Origin: Paenibacillus brevis
GTDB taxonomy: Bacteria; Bacillota; Bacilli; Paenibacillales; Paenibacillaceae
Assembly: GCF_018919145.1 (NCBI RefSeq)
Contig: NZ_JAHLQJ010000012.1
Coordinates: forward strand, 105,569 to 169,568
Direction: 5' to 3'
DNA: 64,000 nt
The notes under the pieces were generated by a model, which saw only the letters and a program-made list of their open reading frames with translations, searched no databases and had not been told where the DNA came from. The position numbers were made by a program, and so were the translations under genes. Below are positions 1-10,266 of this stretch, piece by piece (position 1 is the stretch's first letter; each line of letters starts with the position of its first letter).

Positions 1-46
1 CCGCTTTCTGCTTGCCTGATAATATGGGAGTCGTTGATTTTGACAA
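1..46 (-). CDS. fliG: Flagellar motor switch protein FliG, N-terminal fragment
   Basis: Only the first 15 codons are in the window; the gene runs off the left edge. A TTG start at 46 follows an AGAGGTG ribosome binding site at 52-58. The start reads MSKSTTPILSGKQKA, and the SGKQKA stretch is the beginning of the FliG N-terminal domain, usually followed by an AILLITLG-type helix. FliG sits on the FliF ring and takes part in torque generation and switching. It lies 11 bases after the fliF stop, as in other flagellar operons. The identification rests on a short fragment plus position. Confidence 0.8.
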   Translation of the reverse strand, partial: MSKSTTPILSGKQKA

Positions 47-57
47 TGCGTTCACCT

Positions 58-1650
58 CTATTCGTCAGCCAGCCAGGTACGGAGCAAATTGACGAATTCG
101 TCCGGCTTTTTCTTGGCCAGCGTCTCTAGCTGTTTGCGCACCTGATTTTCATTTGTAACAGTATCCAGATTAATCGATGGGAATTCCGGAGTAAGCGGCA
201 TAGGAATTTCCTCTTCGATTTCTTCATTCTGTTTTCGTCCACGGCGTACCAGTACGACTACGACCCCGGCAATGGCAAGCAACGCTGCTGCAAGAGCTCC
301 CCATACCAGCGGGCTGGAAAGACTGAGTCCAGAAGTTTTTGTATCGTCCTTATGAAAAGCTTGGGACAACACCGAAACTTTTTTAAGCAGTTCATCGTCT
401 GTATAGGTACTACCAGAATCTGCTAGGTAGGAACCAACAATATTAGCCAAGACATTTTCGATTGCTGATTTTGTAGCAGGATCTAAAGTTTCTTGTCCGT
501 TAGGTGGTTCAACAGCAACGTTAATGGTTAAATCTTTAATAACATATGGGCTAGCAATAATATCCTTAGTAATTCGGTTAACTTCATAGTTAACCGTCGA
601 GGAGGATTCCTCTGAGGAAGTCGTAGTGTTGCTATTATCTGCTGCCGGATAATTAGCTACATCCGTTTCACCTGTTCCTGCTACACCGCTATCCGACGTG
701 CCTTGACCGGTATAGCTTTTTTGAATTCGTTCAGCGCTGATTTCAATCCCCTTCATGTTTTCCGTATCCACGGGGGTTACCAGGTTTTCCTTCTGGCTGA
801 TCTGATCGAAATTCAGCTTAGACGTAACGAGGACCTCGACGCTATCCTGACCCATCAATCGAGCCAGAAACTGTCTAACGCTTTGCCTCACATCACTTTC
901 GAACTTTTTCTGAAGCGTTAAGTTTTCTTGTACGGCTGTGGTCAGCGAACCGATCTGTCCCTTGCCCTCTCCGGTCGGCAACAGGATGGAATCATCGCTG
1001 GAGGAGAGTGATATATTTTCAATCGGCAGATTCGGTACAGAGGTCTTTACTAAGTTGAAATACCCGTCAACCGCTTCCTGATCCGGACGATAACCGGATT
1101 TGAAGGTTACAACCACAGAAGCAGAGGCCTTTTCTTTTTCATTAAGACTGGCAAAAACGTTCTCTGCCGGCAAATTGATCAATACTTTTGCATCCTGAAT
1201 GCCATGCATCCGCTTAAGCAACTGTTCAACCTCGCCGTTCAGAGCGCTTTTGTATTTGACATTAAACTCATTATCAGTCATTCCGATCAAGGATGATCCT
1301 TCATTGAAGGCTTCCCATCCGATCGAGCCATTCTGAACAATACCTTGGGAACCTACATCGACCTTCACTCTGGAAGCATCTTTACTCGGAACAGATATGC
1401 TCGTCCCATCAGCACCAAGCTTGTAAGCAATTCCGCCGGTTTCAAGATGTTTGATGATCCCGGCCGCATCGGAAGAATCAAGATTTGTAAAAGCTACCTC
1501 ATACTCAGTTTTCGAGAACTGTATGGTTAGCAATACGATAGCAAGCATTATGATTCCAACCGTGGAAAACAGCATGATTTTCTGCTTATTACTGAATCGG
1601 TTCCAGAATTCGGCAGCTTTCGTCCGATACTGGGCTATTCTTTCATTCAC
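58..1650 (-). CDS. fliF: Flagellar MS-ring protein FliF
   Basis: A 530-residue protein of normal FliF length. It forms the membrane MS ring on which the rotor and export apparatus assemble. It has an N-terminal membrane helix at about residues 25-43, a YscJ/FliF ring-building domain at about 45-220, a low-complexity Ser/Thr-rich linker at about 310-350, a second membrane helix at about 445-468, and an acidic cytoplasmic tail that would bind FliG. The start is GTG, preceded by GGGGTG. It lies between fliE and fliG in the fla/che operon order flgB-flgC-fliE-fliF-fliG. Confidence 0.96.
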   Translation of the reverse strand: MNERIAQYRTKAAEFWNRFSNKQKIMLFSTVGIIMLAIVLLTIQFSKTEYEVAFTNLDSSDAAGIIKHLETGGIAYKLGADGTSISVPSKDASRVKVDVGSQGIVQNGSIGWEAFNEGSSLIGMTDNEFNVKYKSALNGEVEQLLKRMHGIQDAKVLINLPAENVFASLNEKEKASASVVVTFKSGYRPDQEAVDGYFNLVKTSVPNLPIENISLSSSDDSILLPTGEGKGQIGSLTTAVQENLTLQKKFESDVRQSVRQFLARLMGQDSVEVLVTSKLNFDQISQKENLVTPVDTENMKGIEISAERIQKSYTGQGTSDSGVAGTGETDVANYPAADNSNTTTSSEESSSTVNYEVNRITKDIIASPYVIKDLTINVAVEPPNGQETLDPATKSAIENVLANIVGSYLADSGSTYTDDELLKKVSVLSQAFHKDDTKTSGLSLSSPLVWGALAAALLAIAGVVVVLVRRGRKQNEEIEEEIPMPLTPEFPSINLDTVTNENQVRKQLETLAKKKPDEFVNLLRTWLADE

Positions 1651-1684
1651 AATGTCACCCCATCACAAGCGTCCTGAAAATTCG

Positions 1685-1999
1685 TTAAATTTGCGTACGC
1701 ATAATTTCTTGATAAGCCTCTATGACCTTGTTTCTCACTTGCGTAGTCAACTGCAAACTTAACATCGCTTGTTCTGAAGCAATCATGACTTCATCAGCAC
1801 TGACCTGTCCAAGCAAAAATTTATTGTTCATTACCTGTACATTGCTTTCCTGTGCTGCAACACTATCCAATGCATCGGATAGATAAGCTCCAAAGTTTTT
1901 CATGCTTTCAGCAGGAGTCTGAGATACCGCTGTTTTTCCCGAGGTGTTTCCAACAGAACTCACGCTATTTAAAGCATTAAAGTCAATACTTTGAATCAA
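1685..1999 (-). CDS. fliE: Flagellar hook-basal body protein FliE
   Basis: A 104-residue protein of usual FliE size. FliE joins the MS ring to the proximal rod and is among the first axial proteins exported. The C-terminal half (ANNKFLLGQV-type segment, then MLSLQLTTQVRNKVIEAYQEIMR) matches the conserved FliE end. The start is TTG at 1999, preceded by GGAGTGGTG; no ATG in the right position exists. It follows flgC by 38 bases. Confidence 0.93.
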   Translation of the reverse strand: MIQSIDFNALNSVSSVGNTSGKTAVSQTPAESMKNFGAYLSDALDSVAAQESNVQVMNNKFLLGQVSADEVMIASEQAMLSLQLTTQVRNKVIEAYQEIMRTQI

Positions 2000-2037
2000 T
2001 TTTCACCACTCCCGTCTCTATAGGTTTCGAATATCCG

Positions 2038-2493
2038 TTACTTACCAATCTGCAATGCTTTGGTGATCATAGCCTTACTGGCATTTAGCGCAGTGACGTT
2101 AGCTTCATACGATCTGGAGGCCGACATGACGTCTACCATTTCTTTCAAAACATCAACATTAGGCATATATACATACCCTTCACTGTTTGCATCCGGGTGC
2201 GTCGGATTATAAACCGGTTTGAAGTCAGAACTATCTTCCTTAATGGCAGTTACCTTAACCCCACGACTTGCCGTCTTATTACTTCCCAGCGCCTGATTCA
2301 AGGTTTCACTAAAGCTGCCGGTATTCAGGGGTGACATCACTACCGTCTTTCGACGATACGGAACCGCTTTACCGTCCACTACCGATGCTCTTGTTGTCTC
2401 TGCGTTGGCAATGTTGGAAGACACCACGTCCATACGAAGCCGTTGGGCAGTAAGTGCTGAGGCACTTATACTAAAGCTGTTGCTGATATTCAT
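2038..2493 (-). CDS. flgC: Flagellar proximal rod protein FlgC
   Basis: A 151-residue protein of normal FlgC length. It carries the N-terminal rod motif SGLSA-like ISASALTAQRLRMDVVSSNIAN and the C-terminal EMVDVMSASRSYEANVTALN segment typical of rod and hook proteins, which pack as a coiled coil in the rod. It is exported by the flagellar type III apparatus without a cleaved signal. It follows flgB after 6 bases, so the two are translated from one message. Confidence 0.96.
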   Translation of the reverse strand: MNISNSFSISASALTAQRLRMDVVSSNIANAETTRASVVDGKAVPYRRKTVVMSPLNTGSFSETLNQALGSNKTASRGVKVTAIKEDSSDFKPVYNPTHPDANSEGYVYMPNVDVLKEMVDVMSASRSYEANVTALNASKAMITKALQIGK

Positions 2494-2499
2494 GTCTCA

Positions 2500-2907
2500 C
2501 TATCTCCCTTCCACTGCGACCCGTTTCATCTTAATCTGGTAATTGACCTGTTCTACATATGCGTTGTAACGCAACTGGTTTTCCGCGAGTTGGGTCATTT
2601 CACTGTCAATGTCCACGTTATTCAAGTTATTATTCATCGAAGTCGATCGGTCGACGGTGACCGTCGGCCGAGCATTTTGAGCCGAAAGACCTATTTCCAT
2701 ATGTTTTTCGTTTGTTCGCCGCCCAACTAATGAGGGAGTCATGCTGTTCATTTCCGTTTTCAGTAAATTTTCAAATGATACGCTTGACCGTTTGTAATAA
2801 GGCGTATCCACATTTGCTATGTTGCCGACGAGCACCTCTTGTCTCAGATTAGCCGCCTGCAGCGCGGTTTCAAGCCGTTGAAACCCGATGCCGTTTAACA
2901 ATTGCAT
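2500..2907 (-). CDS. flgB: Flagellar proximal rod protein FlgB
   Basis: A 135-residue protein of normal FlgB size. The N-terminal segment around residues 15-45 (RQEVLVGNIANVDTPYYKR) is the rod-protein signature, and the C-terminal NQLRYNAYVEQVN segment is the conserved second helix. It is the first gene of the flagellar operon. A GAGGCAG-type ribosome binding site precedes the ATG. In B. subtilis flgB follows codY; here it follows hslU and a 374-base spacer, so it probably has its own promoter, which I could not place with certainty. Confidence 0.95.
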   Translation of the reverse strand: MQLLNGIGFQRLETALQAANLRQEVLVGNIANVDTPYYKRSSVSFENLLKTEMNSMTPSLVGRRTNEKHMEIGLSAQNARPTVTVDRSTSMNNNLNNVDIDSEMTQLAENQLRYNAYVEQVNYQIKMKRVAVEGR

Positions 2908-3220
2908 GCTGCTGCCTCCTCAAAACTACTTACTTCCAATTTCTTTCTGAAAACCTTCCTCTTCTACTTCCACAAGACTTCACAAATCCCTCTTTTTTTC
3001 GACAAATAATTACAGAATCATTGTCTTTCGAATGTCCTACTTTTGAAAAAACTAGGAGAATGTCATATATCCTAAGTTTCGTGTAGAATCGACATATTTA
3101 CAATATGAAAAAAGCACTATCTTTCATGTTTTTAATGATAAAATAGGTACAATTTGTATTTTTTTGCAATTTTAATGAGAAGTTCGTCTGATTATTCTGA
3201 TAATAAATACACACAAACGA
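2908..3220. other. AT-rich spacer upstream of the flagellar operon
   Basis: This stretch between the hslU terminator and flgB holds no credible open frame. It is where codY lies in B. subtilis. It is AT-rich and should contain the flgB promoter, but no clear SigA or SigD promoter could be assigned by eye. Confidence 0.5.
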
Positions 3221-3262
3221 CAAAAGACCACAAGACCCGAGAATAATTGGGTCCTATGGCCT
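3221..3262 (-). terminator. Rho-independent terminator after hslU
   Basis: On the minus strand a 14-base arm at 3249-3262 pairs with 3225-3238 with a few mismatches across a 10-base loop, then TTTTG follows. It lies 20 bases past the hslU stop, so it should end the hslVU transcript before the flagellar operon. Confidence 0.75.
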
Positions 3263-3281
3263 CATATTAGCAATTCGTATC

Positions 3282-4685
3282 CTATAAAATGTATTGACTT
3301 AAATCGCGGTCCTTGGCAATATCCCCCAATTTGTCCCGGACATACTCAGGCGTAATGACCATCCGCTCCAAAGTTAATTCTGGGGCCTCGAAAGATAGAT
3401 CCTCAAGCAATTTCTCCAAGATCGTATGCAGACGGCGGGCTCCGATGTTTTCATTATTAGCATTTACATTGGCTGCAATTGAAGCAATCTCTCGAATCGA
3501 GTCTGAAGAAAATTCAATCTCGATATTCTCTGTCCGAAGCAGTTCTGTATATTGCTTAGTGAGCGCATTCTTGGGCTCAGTCAAAATGGAGACGAAATCA
3601 TCCAGTGACAAACTGCTGAGCTCGACCCGGATCGGAAAGCGCCCTTGAAGCTCGGGAATCAAATCGGATGGCTTCGCAATGTGAAAGGCACCGGCCGCAA
3701 TGAACAGGATATAGTCTGTTTTCACAGGACCATACTTCGTCATAACTGTAGAACCTTCCACGATCGGAAGGATATCTCTCTGTACGCCCTCGCGGGATAC
3801 ATCAGGACCCGAGCCTTGCCCTTTACTGGCCACCTTGTCAATTTCATCGATGAAAATAATGCCGGACTGCTCTGCACGCTCCACTGCCTCCTGGATTAGA
3901 TCATCCTGATCAATCAGCTTGGCAGCCTCTTCCTGCGTCAGCACTTTGCGCGCTTCTTTTACCGAGAGCTTGCGCTTCTTCGTGCGCTTCGGCAAAATAT
4001 TGCCGAACATCTCCTGCATATTCATTCCCATCTGATCATTGCCTTGCCCTGCAAACATATCCATCATCGTCGGGGAATGATCCTCAACCTCGATCTCGAC
4101 TATATCATTTTCAAGTTGCCCGGACAGCAATTTGAACCGCACCTGCCGACGGCTCTCTGTCACCTGACTGTCTTCCTCTTCCTTGCCTTCTGCAGGAGCA
4201 TTATTGTCATTCTGATTGCCAAACAGCATCTCGAACGGATTACGATTGTTTTTAGCCTTGTTTCCGGACGGAACTAGAATTTGAACCAGTCGTTCATTCG
4301 CCAGTTCCTCGGCCCGATCCTTCACCTTCTCCGTCCGCTCCAGCTTGACTGTACGAATCGCACCCTCCACTAGATCGCGCACCATGGATTCTACATCACG
4401 TCCGACATATCCCACCTCAGTGAATTTGGTAGCTTCCACCTTCACAAAAGGAGCTCCCACCAGCTTCGCAAGTCTGCGGGCAATTTCCGTCTTCCCTACA
4501 CCTGTAGGGCCAATCATTAATATATTTTTAGGTACAATCTCGTCTTGAACCTCATCGCTGAGCAAACTGCGGCGATAACGGTTCCGGAGTGCAACAGCAA
4601 CCGATTTCTTCGCCTGCTTCTGTCCTACAATATACTTGTCGAGCTCAGCTACGATCTGTCTGGGCGTCAAATTAGCGTTTTGCAT
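3282..4685 (-). CDS. hslU: ATP-dependent protease ATPase subunit HslU (ClpY)
   Basis: A 467-residue AAA+ unfoldase that feeds substrates into the HslV peptidase. It has an N-terminal [16 protein letters not shown] start, Walker [10 protein letters not shown], the large acidic intermediate domain at about 130-250, Walker [10 protein letters not shown], and the [10 protein letters not shown] sensor-2 region, with the conserved C-terminal DLSQYIL tail that inserts into HslV. The ATG at 4685 with GGAGGG eight bases upstream is preferred over an in-frame ATG 30 bases further up that overlaps hslV. It is 16 bases downstream of hslV. Confidence 0.97.
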   Translation of the reverse strand: MQNANLTPRQIVAELDKYIVGQKQAKKSVAVALRNRYRRSLLSDEVQDEIVPKNILMIGPTGVGKTEIARRLAKLVGAPFVKVEATKFTEVGYVGRDVESMVRDLVEGAIRTVKLERTEKVKDRAEELANERLVQILVPSGNKAKNNRNPFEMLFGNQNDNNAPAEGKEEEDSQVTESRRQVRFKLLSGQLENDIVEIEVEDHSPTMMDMFAGQGNDQMGMNMQEMFGNILPKRTKKRKLSVKEARKVLTQEEAAKLIDQDDLIQEAVERAEQSGIIFIDEIDKVASKGQGSGPDVSREGVQRDILPIVEGSTVMTKYGPVKTDYILFIAAGAFHIAKPSDLIPELQGRFPIRVELSSLSLDDFVSILTEPKNALTKQYTELLRTENIEIEFSSDSIREIASIAANVNANNENIGARRLHTILEKLLEDLSFEAPELTLERMVITPEYVRDKLGDIAKDRDLSQYIL

Positions 4686-4701
4686 TGCAGCATCCCTCCG
4701 G

Positions 4702-5241
4702 TCATAGTTCTTCAACTATAATATTGCTGTTCGTATAGACACAAATTTCAGAAGCCACTTTGAGTGCTTCATAAGCAATCTCTTTAGCTTCCATCTGGGT
4801 ATGCCGCTTCAAGGCTCTGGCAGCCGACAGTGCAAAATTGCCGCCTGATCCGATAGCCAGCACTTCATCATCAGGCTCAATGATTTCTCCGCCCCCCGAA
4901 ATAAGCAACATTCCAGAACGATCCATAACGATCATCAATGCCTCCAGCTTTCGGAGCACCCGATCCTGTCGCCAATCCTTGGCTAATTCGACAGCTGCGC
5001 GTTGCAGGTTGCCGTGATGTTCCTCCAGCTTAGCCTCAAATTTCTCGAACAAGGTGATCGCATCTGCAACAGAGCCTGCAAATCCTGCTATAACCTGTCC
5101 TCGATATAATCTGCGAACCTTCTTGGCTGTTTGTTTCATGACAACACTCTCGCCGAAGGTAACCTGTCCGTCCCCCGCAATAGCACATTTGCCATTCTGG
5201 CGAACAGCACAGATTGTCGTGGCATGAAAACTAGGAATCAT
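4702..5241 (-). CDS. hslV: ATP-dependent protease proteolytic subunit HslV (ClpQ)
   Basis: A 179-residue proteasome-like peptidase, the usual length. The [18 protein letters not shown] and GSGGNFAL motifs mark the family. The N-terminus reads [10 protein letters not shown]. In B. subtilis ClpQ the second residue is a Ser that acts as the N-terminal nucleophile, whereas here removing Met exposes Ile; the usable nucleophile (Ser4, or Thr8 as in the E. coli TTI motif) would need a longer propeptide to be removed. The start is well supported by AAGGAAGG upstream. It forms an operon with hslU. Confidence 0.96.
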   Translation of the reverse strand: MIPSFHATTICAVRQNGKCAIAGDGQVTFGESVVMKQTAKKVRRLYRGQVIAGFAGSVADAITLFEKFEAKLEEHHGNLQRAAVELAKDWRQDRVLRKLEALMIVMDRSGMLLISGGGEIIEPDDEVLAIGSGGNFALSAARALKRHTQMEAKEIAYEALKVASEICVYTNSNIIVEEL

Positions 5242-5292
5242 CGTACCGCTTCCTTCCTTTTTGATTAGCTCGCTGAATTACCGTATATTTAT

Positions 5293-5510
5293 AGAGGTTA
5301 TTCAAAAAGTCATCTTTTGATCACACGAAGTAATTCAAGAGGTAAATTCGACATCGAATCTTTCGTTCACCCTAAAACTCCAAGCGAATGCTTACGAGGT
5401 ATGCTTCCTTTGGAAGCATTTCGCTCATGTAGGGTCTGCCTACACTCCGCTCCTCCTTCTTCGGGTTCTCGCAACCTTCTCGGTGCTGATAAGTTGACTT
5501 ATTGAACTCG
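5293..5510 (-). repeat. Dispersed MITE-like repeat, full copy (minus orientation)
   Basis: About 220 bases, nearly identical in reverse complement to 47360-47573. The ends are imperfect inverted repeats starting TTCAAAAAGTCA / GTTCAATAAGTCAA. The interior carries several short palindromes: ATTCGATGTCGAAT, TGTAGG...CCTACA, and ATGCTTCC-AAA-GGAAGCAT. It fills the gap between trmFO and hslV, where B. subtilis has codV (xerC-like). There is no transposase inside. See the finding on the repeat family. Confidence 0.85.
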
Positions 5511-5513
5511 CAC

Positions 5514-6833
5514 TTATAGTCCTTCCGTATCAATAAAAGACCTCAGACTGTCCAGCGCCCGATGCGCCAGCGCTTCATTCTTCTCCGCCTTCTTCCGGAA
5601 TCTGGTATCCAGCTTTGGAAACAGGCCGAAATTCGCATTCATGGGTTGAAAATGCTCCACATCCGCATTCGTAACATATCTCGCCATGCTTCCGAGCGTC
5701 GTATCTTCCGGAAATACAATCCCTTCCCGTTCATGATAAGCTTGAGCAGCGTTAATTCCTGCGATCAAGCCGGAAGCAGCAGACTCTACATACCCTTCCA
5801 CACCGGTCATTTGGCCTGCAAAGAAAAGAGTCGGACGTTCCTTGAGCTGATAAGTTGGAGACAGCAGCTTTGGAGAATTGATAAAGGTATTCCGGTGCAT
5901 GACCCCGTACCGGACAAATTCGGCATTTTCAAGTCCGGGAATCATTGAAAATACTCGCTTTTGTTCTCCCCACTTCAGATGAGTCTGGAAGCCGACCAAA
6001 TTGTACAAGGTTCCCGCGGCATTATCCTGACGCAATTGCACTACCGCATGAGGAAGTGTTCCGGTATGCGGATTGACCAAGCCAACCGGCTTCATCGGTC
6101 CGAACAGCGCCGTCTGCTTGCCGCGCCGCATCATAATCTCTATCGGCATGCAGCCCTCAAAATAAATCTCTTTCTCAAATTCCTTGAGCTGTGCGACCTC
6201 GGCCGTAATTAGAGCCTCGTAAAAGGCATCGAACTCTTCCTCGCTCATCGGACAATTCAGATAAGCCGCTTCGCCCTTATCATAGCGAGAAGCCAGGTAC
6301 ACTTTACTCATATCGATGGAATCCTTCTCCACAATCGGAGCAGCCGCATCGTAGAAATAGAAATAATCCTCACCCGTTAATTTCCGGATTTGCTCCGATA
6401 ACGCCGGAGACGTCAGAGGACCGGTTGCAATAACTACAATTCCATCTTCAGGAATCTGGGTGAGTTCTTCATTTACAACCTCTACAAGCGGGTGCTCATG
6501 AAGAGAAGTGGTGATCTCGCCGGAAAACCCGTCACGGTCGACAGCAAGCGCTCCTCCGGCAGGCACCGCATTGCGGTCAGCCGAGCCGAGGACCAGAGAA
6601 TTCAACATTCTCATCTCTTCCTTCAGCACACCCACCGCATTGGTAAGCCCGTTGGCCCGCAGCGAGTTGCTGCATACGAGCTCGGCAAATTTATCAGTAT
6701 GATGGGCCGGTGTCTTTACGACCGGCCGCATTTCATATAACTTCACCGGAACGCCTCGGCTGGCAAGCTGCCATGCGGCTTCACTGCCAGCCAGACCCGC
6801 TCCGATGACAGTTACCTTCTTCGTGTCTGTCAA
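5514..6833 (-). CDS. trmFO: tRNA (uracil-5-)-methyltransferase TrmFO, folate- and FAD-dependent
   Basis: Makes 5-methyluridine at position 54 of tRNA using methylene-tetrahydrofolate and FAD. The N-terminal dinucleotide fold [18 protein letters not shown] binds FAD, and VCSNSLR near residue 60 and the [17 protein letters not shown] segment near the C-terminus are family signatures. The longest frame starts at a TTG at 6866 overlapping the topA stop but lacks a ribosome binding site; the TTG at 6833 has GGGAGGA seven bases upstream and gives 439 residues, close to the usual 435, so it is chosen here. It follows topA as in B. subtilis. Confidence 0.95.
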   Translation of the reverse strand: MTDTKKVTVIGAGLAGSEAAWQLASRGVPVKLYEMRPVVKTPAHHTDKFAELVCSNSLRANGLTNAVGVLKEEMRMLNSLVLGSADRNAVPAGGALAVDRDGFSGEITTSLHEHPLVEVVNEELTQIPEDGIVVIATGPLTSPALSEQIRKLTGEDYFYFYDAAAPIVEKDSIDMSKVYLASRYDKGEAAYLNCPMSEEEFDAFYEALITAEVAQLKEFEKEIYFEGCMPIEIMMRRGKQTALFGPMKPVGLVNPHTGTLPHAVVQLRQDNAAGTLYNLVGFQTHLKWGEQKRVFSMIPGLENAEFVRYGVMHRNTFINSPKLLSPTYQLKERPTLFFAGQMTGVEGYVESAASGLIAGINAAQAYHEREGIVFPEDTTLGSMARYVTNADVEHFQPMNANFGLFPKLDTRFRKKAEKNEALAHRALDSLRSFIDTEGL

Positions 6834-6862
6834 TGTCTTATCCTCCCAGATCTTGCTGTCAC

Positions 6863-8965
6863 TCAATCTTCAATGCTATCGTCATCCTGATCTTCGATCT
6901 GCTCCGTAAAGTCGCAAGCCGTACATTGCAGCTTGCCCCCCTGCTTTTTGCGCTTCTCGACAAGCAAGGAGCCGCAATTAGGACAAGGCTTCGGAGAGGG
7001 CTTATCCCATGACACAAAGTCGCATTCCGGGTATTTGTCGCAGCCATAAAAAATTCTGCCCTTTTTACTGCGCCGTTCAACCACATGCCCTTCCTTACAC
7101 TTTGGACAGATTACACCAATATCCTTGATGATCGGCTTCGTATTCCGGCAATCCGGAAATCCGGAGCATGCCAGGAACTTCCCGAAACGGCCCAGCTTAT
7201 ATACCATAGGCTTGCCGCATTTTTCACACAATTCATCGGAGACCTCGTCTTCAATCTCGACTTCCTTCATTTCTTCTTCAGCAACACGGAGACGCTTCTC
7301 GAATGATTCATAAAATTCGCCCAGCACCCGGACCCAGTCCTCAGATCCTTCCTCCACATGGTCAAGGTCTTCCTCCATATGAGCCGTAAATTCTACATTA
7401 AGAATCTCCGGAAAAAACTGTTCCGTCTGTTCAATAAGAAGCTCGCCCAATTCAGTAGGCATAAACTTCTTCTCCTCGATCGCCACGTAGCCGCGTTTCT
7501 GGATCGTCTCCAGTGTCGGCGCATACGTACTTGGCCGTCCGATCCCGAGTTCCTCCAGTGTCTTGACCAGACGAGCTTCCGTATATCGGGGCGGCGGCTG
7601 GGTAAAGTGCTGCTTCGGCTCGATCTCATCCACCTTCAGAGCTTCGCCTTCCTGCATTGGCGGGAGAAACTTATCGTCTTCAGTCGTGCCGTCATCATTG
7701 CCTTCTACATACACTTTCATGAAGCCATGGAAGCGGATTTTGGATCCGACAGCCCGGAAGACCGCTTCGCCCGCGTTGATATCCACCGACATCGTATCCA
7801 ATACGGCAGAGGACATCTGACTGGCCATGAAACGCTCCCAGACCAGCTTGTAGAGCCGGTATTGATCGCGGCTGGTGAACGCCTTAACCGATTCCGGATC
7901 CCGCAGTGCCGAGGTGGGACGGATCGCTTCGTGGGCATCCTGCGCACTGGCCGCCTTTTTGGAATATTGACGCGGCGTCTCGGGAGCAAAGGCCTCTCCG
8001 AATTTTCCCAGAATATATTCCTTCGCTTCCTCCTGTGCAGAGGCGGCGATACGCGTCGAGTCGGTACGCATATACGTAATAAGACCAACGGTACCTTCCT
8101 TGCCGAGATCTACACCCTCATACAGTTGCTGGGCAACCGACATTGTCTTGGCAGCACGGAAATTCAGCTTGCGGGCCGCTTCCTGCTGCAGCGAACTGGT
8201 CGTAAACGGCGCAGCAGGATGACGGAGGCGTTCTTTCTCCTTCACTTCTGCTACGCTGAAAGAAGCGTCTCCGATCGATTTCAGGATATCCTGAACCTGA
8301 TCCTCGCTCTTCAATTCCAGCTTCTGACCTTTAAATTGATGGAATTTCGCTTCAAAGGCAGTATCCCCGGTCTTCAGCTTCGCCGTAATAGTCCAGTATT
8401 CTTCCGGTGTAAATTCGGAAATCTCGTTCTCACGGTCCAATATAATCTTGAGTGCTACCGATTGGACCCGTCCAAACGACATTCCTTTTTTGATTTTCTT
8501 CCATAATAACGGGCTCACCTTATAACCGACAAGGCGGTCCAGAATCCGTCTGGCCTGCTGGGCATTAACGAGATCCATATTGATTTTACGCGGGGTCTTG
8601 AAAGCATCCTTTACAGCTTGCTTTGTAATTTCATTAAATACGACCCGGCAGCTTTCCGTCTGGTCCAGATCCAGTACATGAGCCAAGTGCCAAGCGATTG
8701 CTTCACCTTCACGATCGGGGTCAGCCGCCAGATAAATTTTCTTTACCTTCTTACTGGCATCCTTTAACTCTTTTAATACAGAACCCTTTCCGCGGATCGT
8801 AATATACTTCGGACTGAAGTCATTCTCTACTTCAACCCCAATTTGGCTTTTGGGCAAATCGCGAACATGTCCCATTGAGGCTTTCACGATGTATTTGCTC
8901 CCTAAGTATTTGCCAATCGTTTTCGCCTTGGCAGGCGACTCCACGATGACGAGTGAATCCGCCAC
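6863..8965 (-). CDS. topA: DNA topoisomerase I
   Basis: A 700-residue type IA topoisomerase that relaxes negative supercoils. It has an N-terminal TOPRIM domain ([18 protein letters not shown], then [13 protein letters not shown]), the catalytic tyrosine in [11 protein letters not shown] at about residue 300, and a C-terminal tail with three four-cysteine zinc ribbons at about 590-690. Length and order match the B. subtilis enzyme. It lies in a dprA-topA-trmFO run, with a 90-base gap after dprA. Confidence 0.97.
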   Translation of the reverse strand: MADSLVIVESPAKAKTIGKYLGSKYIVKASMGHVRDLPKSQIGVEVENDFSPKYITIRGKGSVLKELKDASKKVKKIYLAADPDREGEAIAWHLAHVLDLDQTESCRVVFNEITKQAVKDAFKTPRKINMDLVNAQQARRILDRLVGYKVSPLLWKKIKKGMSFGRVQSVALKIILDRENEISEFTPEEYWTITAKLKTGDTAFEAKFHQFKGQKLELKSEDQVQDILKSIGDASFSVAEVKEKERLRHPAAPFTTSSLQQEAARKLNFRAAKTMSVAQQLYEGVDLGKEGTVGLITYMRTDSTRIAASAQEEAKEYILGKFGEAFAPETPRQYSKKAASAQDAHEAIRPTSALRDPESVKAFTSRDQYRLYKLVWERFMASQMSSAVLDTMSVDINAGEAVFRAVGSKIRFHGFMKVYVEGNDDGTTEDDKFLPPMQEGEALKVDEIEPKQHFTQPPPRYTEARLVKTLEELGIGRPSTYAPTLETIQKRGYVAIEEKKFMPTELGELLIEQTEQFFPEILNVEFTAHMEEDLDHVEEGSEDWVRVLGEFYESFEKRLRVAEEEMKEVEIEDEVSDELCEKCGKPMVYKLGRFGKFLACSGFPDCRNTKPIIKDIGVICPKCKEGHVVERRSKKGRIFYGCDKYPECDFVSWDKPSPKPCPNCGSLLVEKRKKQGGKLQCTACDFTEQIEDQDDDSIED

Positions 8966-9054
8966 AGGTTCATCCTCCTCTCAGACATCACAACACTTAA
9001 ATAAAATACACAGTATATAGTCACTTGAACAAGCCACTCTCAGTTAGGAATGGA

Positions 9055-10152
9055 CTATATAATCTTATAAACAGAACCAGGTAATTGAACTACCGCTTTT
9101 TTCATGATTAAAGATAACAGAACTGAATGTAAATGTCCAAACTCCCACGCGGTCTGTTCCCTTAGCCTGTCAAAAGTAAAGTCCTCCTGCTCCAGCATAT
9201 GGTATATTTTGCGCTCCTCATTTGTCAACTCGTTTATTGTAAGGAGAGGTCGGCTTTTCGTATCAGTGCCCTTTAATTCCTGCTCATATTCCTCTAAAAT
9301 ATCGGAGGGCTCAGTCACTATTTTCGCTCCTTGCTTCAGAAGTCCCAGCGTCCCTCTGCTTTTGGGTGAAGTAATCGGTCCCGGCACAGCAAATACATCC
9401 CTGCCTGCCTCAAGCGCCTGATCCGCGGTGATTAGGGAGCCGCTTCGAACGTCGGCTTCCACGACTACCGTCCCGCGGGAAATACCGGCAATGATCCGGT
9501 TTCGTTGGGGAAACAGCCCCGGGTGGCTCTTCGTCCCTATTGGATATTCGGACAGCAGCAGACCACGCTCTGCAATCATCCGGCAAAGCCCGCTGTGCTC
9601 TGAGGGATAGACGGTGTCAATCGCCGTACCCAGCACCGCAATGGTGGATCCGTTACAACGAATCGCAGCTTCATGACAAATCCCGTCGATTCCGCGCGCC
9701 AAACCGCTGACAATAACCGCACCTTTGGTACATAAGGCTTCCGTAAGATCCTCTGCCACCCTGCGTCCATAAGCGGTCGGAATGCGTGTCCCGATCATCG
9801 CAATTGTTATGCCGTTCAATAGCTCCGTATTCCCGATAGCGTACAAAACCCAAGGCGGTTTTACCGTTTCCTTCATTAATATAGGATATTCGGGATCAAA
9901 AATCGTGATCGGCTGAACACCGCTTCTCTCCATTAGTGTTAACCTTGTCTTGATCCACGCTTCATCGAACTCATCCGCCAGCCGGAGCGCAAGCTCGGAT
10001 TCCACCCCGCACTCCATCCAGTCCCCGGCTTGAAAATGACACGCTTCTGTCCATTGCTTCTCCTTACGAAGAATACCTTCAATTCGCTTCCACCCCAATC
10101 CGGGGAACTCATGCAATCCAATCAGCATACTCCGTCGATCCACGGAAATCAC
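9055..10152 (-). CDS. dprA: DNA processing protein DprA
   Basis: Binds incoming single-stranded DNA in natural transformation and loads RecA. The Rossmann-like DprA domain covers about residues 80-290, with MIGTRIPTAYG, SGLARGIDGICHEAAI and the SGSLITADQALEAGRDVFAVPG signatures; a C-terminal winged-helix-like segment follows at about 300-365. The listed start is GTG at 10152 close to its ribosome binding site; a second GTG at 10143 with better spacing is possible. It lies between sucCD and topA as in B. subtilis. Confidence 0.93.
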   Translation of the reverse strand: MISVDRRSMLIGLHEFPGLGWKRIEGILRKEKQWTEACHFQAGDWMECGVESELALRLADEFDEAWIKTRLTLMERSGVQPITIFDPEYPILMKETVKPPWVLYAIGNTELLNGITIAMIGTRIPTAYGRRVAEDLTEALCTKGAVIVSGLARGIDGICHEAAIRCNGSTIAVLGTAIDTVYPSEHSGLCRMIAERGLLLSEYPIGTKSHPGLFPQRNRIIAGISRGTVVVEADVRSGSLITADQALEAGRDVFAVPGPITSPKSRGTLGLLKQGAKIVTEPSDILEEYEQELKGTDTKSRPLLTINELTNEERKIYHMLEQEDFTFDRLREQTAWEFGHLHSVLLSLIMKKAVVQLPGSVYKII

Positions 10153-10175
10153 ATCCTTCCCTCAACTTTGCACAA

Positions 10176-10222
10176 CGCAAAAAAAGCAACCCTCATTTCC
10201 CGCAGGAATCTGAAGGTTGCTT
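10176..10222 (-). terminator. Rho-independent terminator after sucD
   Basis: On the minus strand 10212-10221 pairs with 10185-10194 (AGCAACCTTC / GAGGGTTGCT), followed by seven Ts. It separates the sucCD transcript from dprA. Confidence 0.85.
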
Positions 10223-10266
10223 ACCTTTGAACTGATTATATCAAAAGATATGCGCGTTGCAATAGC

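Noticed and set aside
7358..8506. Long open frame antisense to topA
   Set aside because: Shadow of topA codons; no initiation signal or family features.
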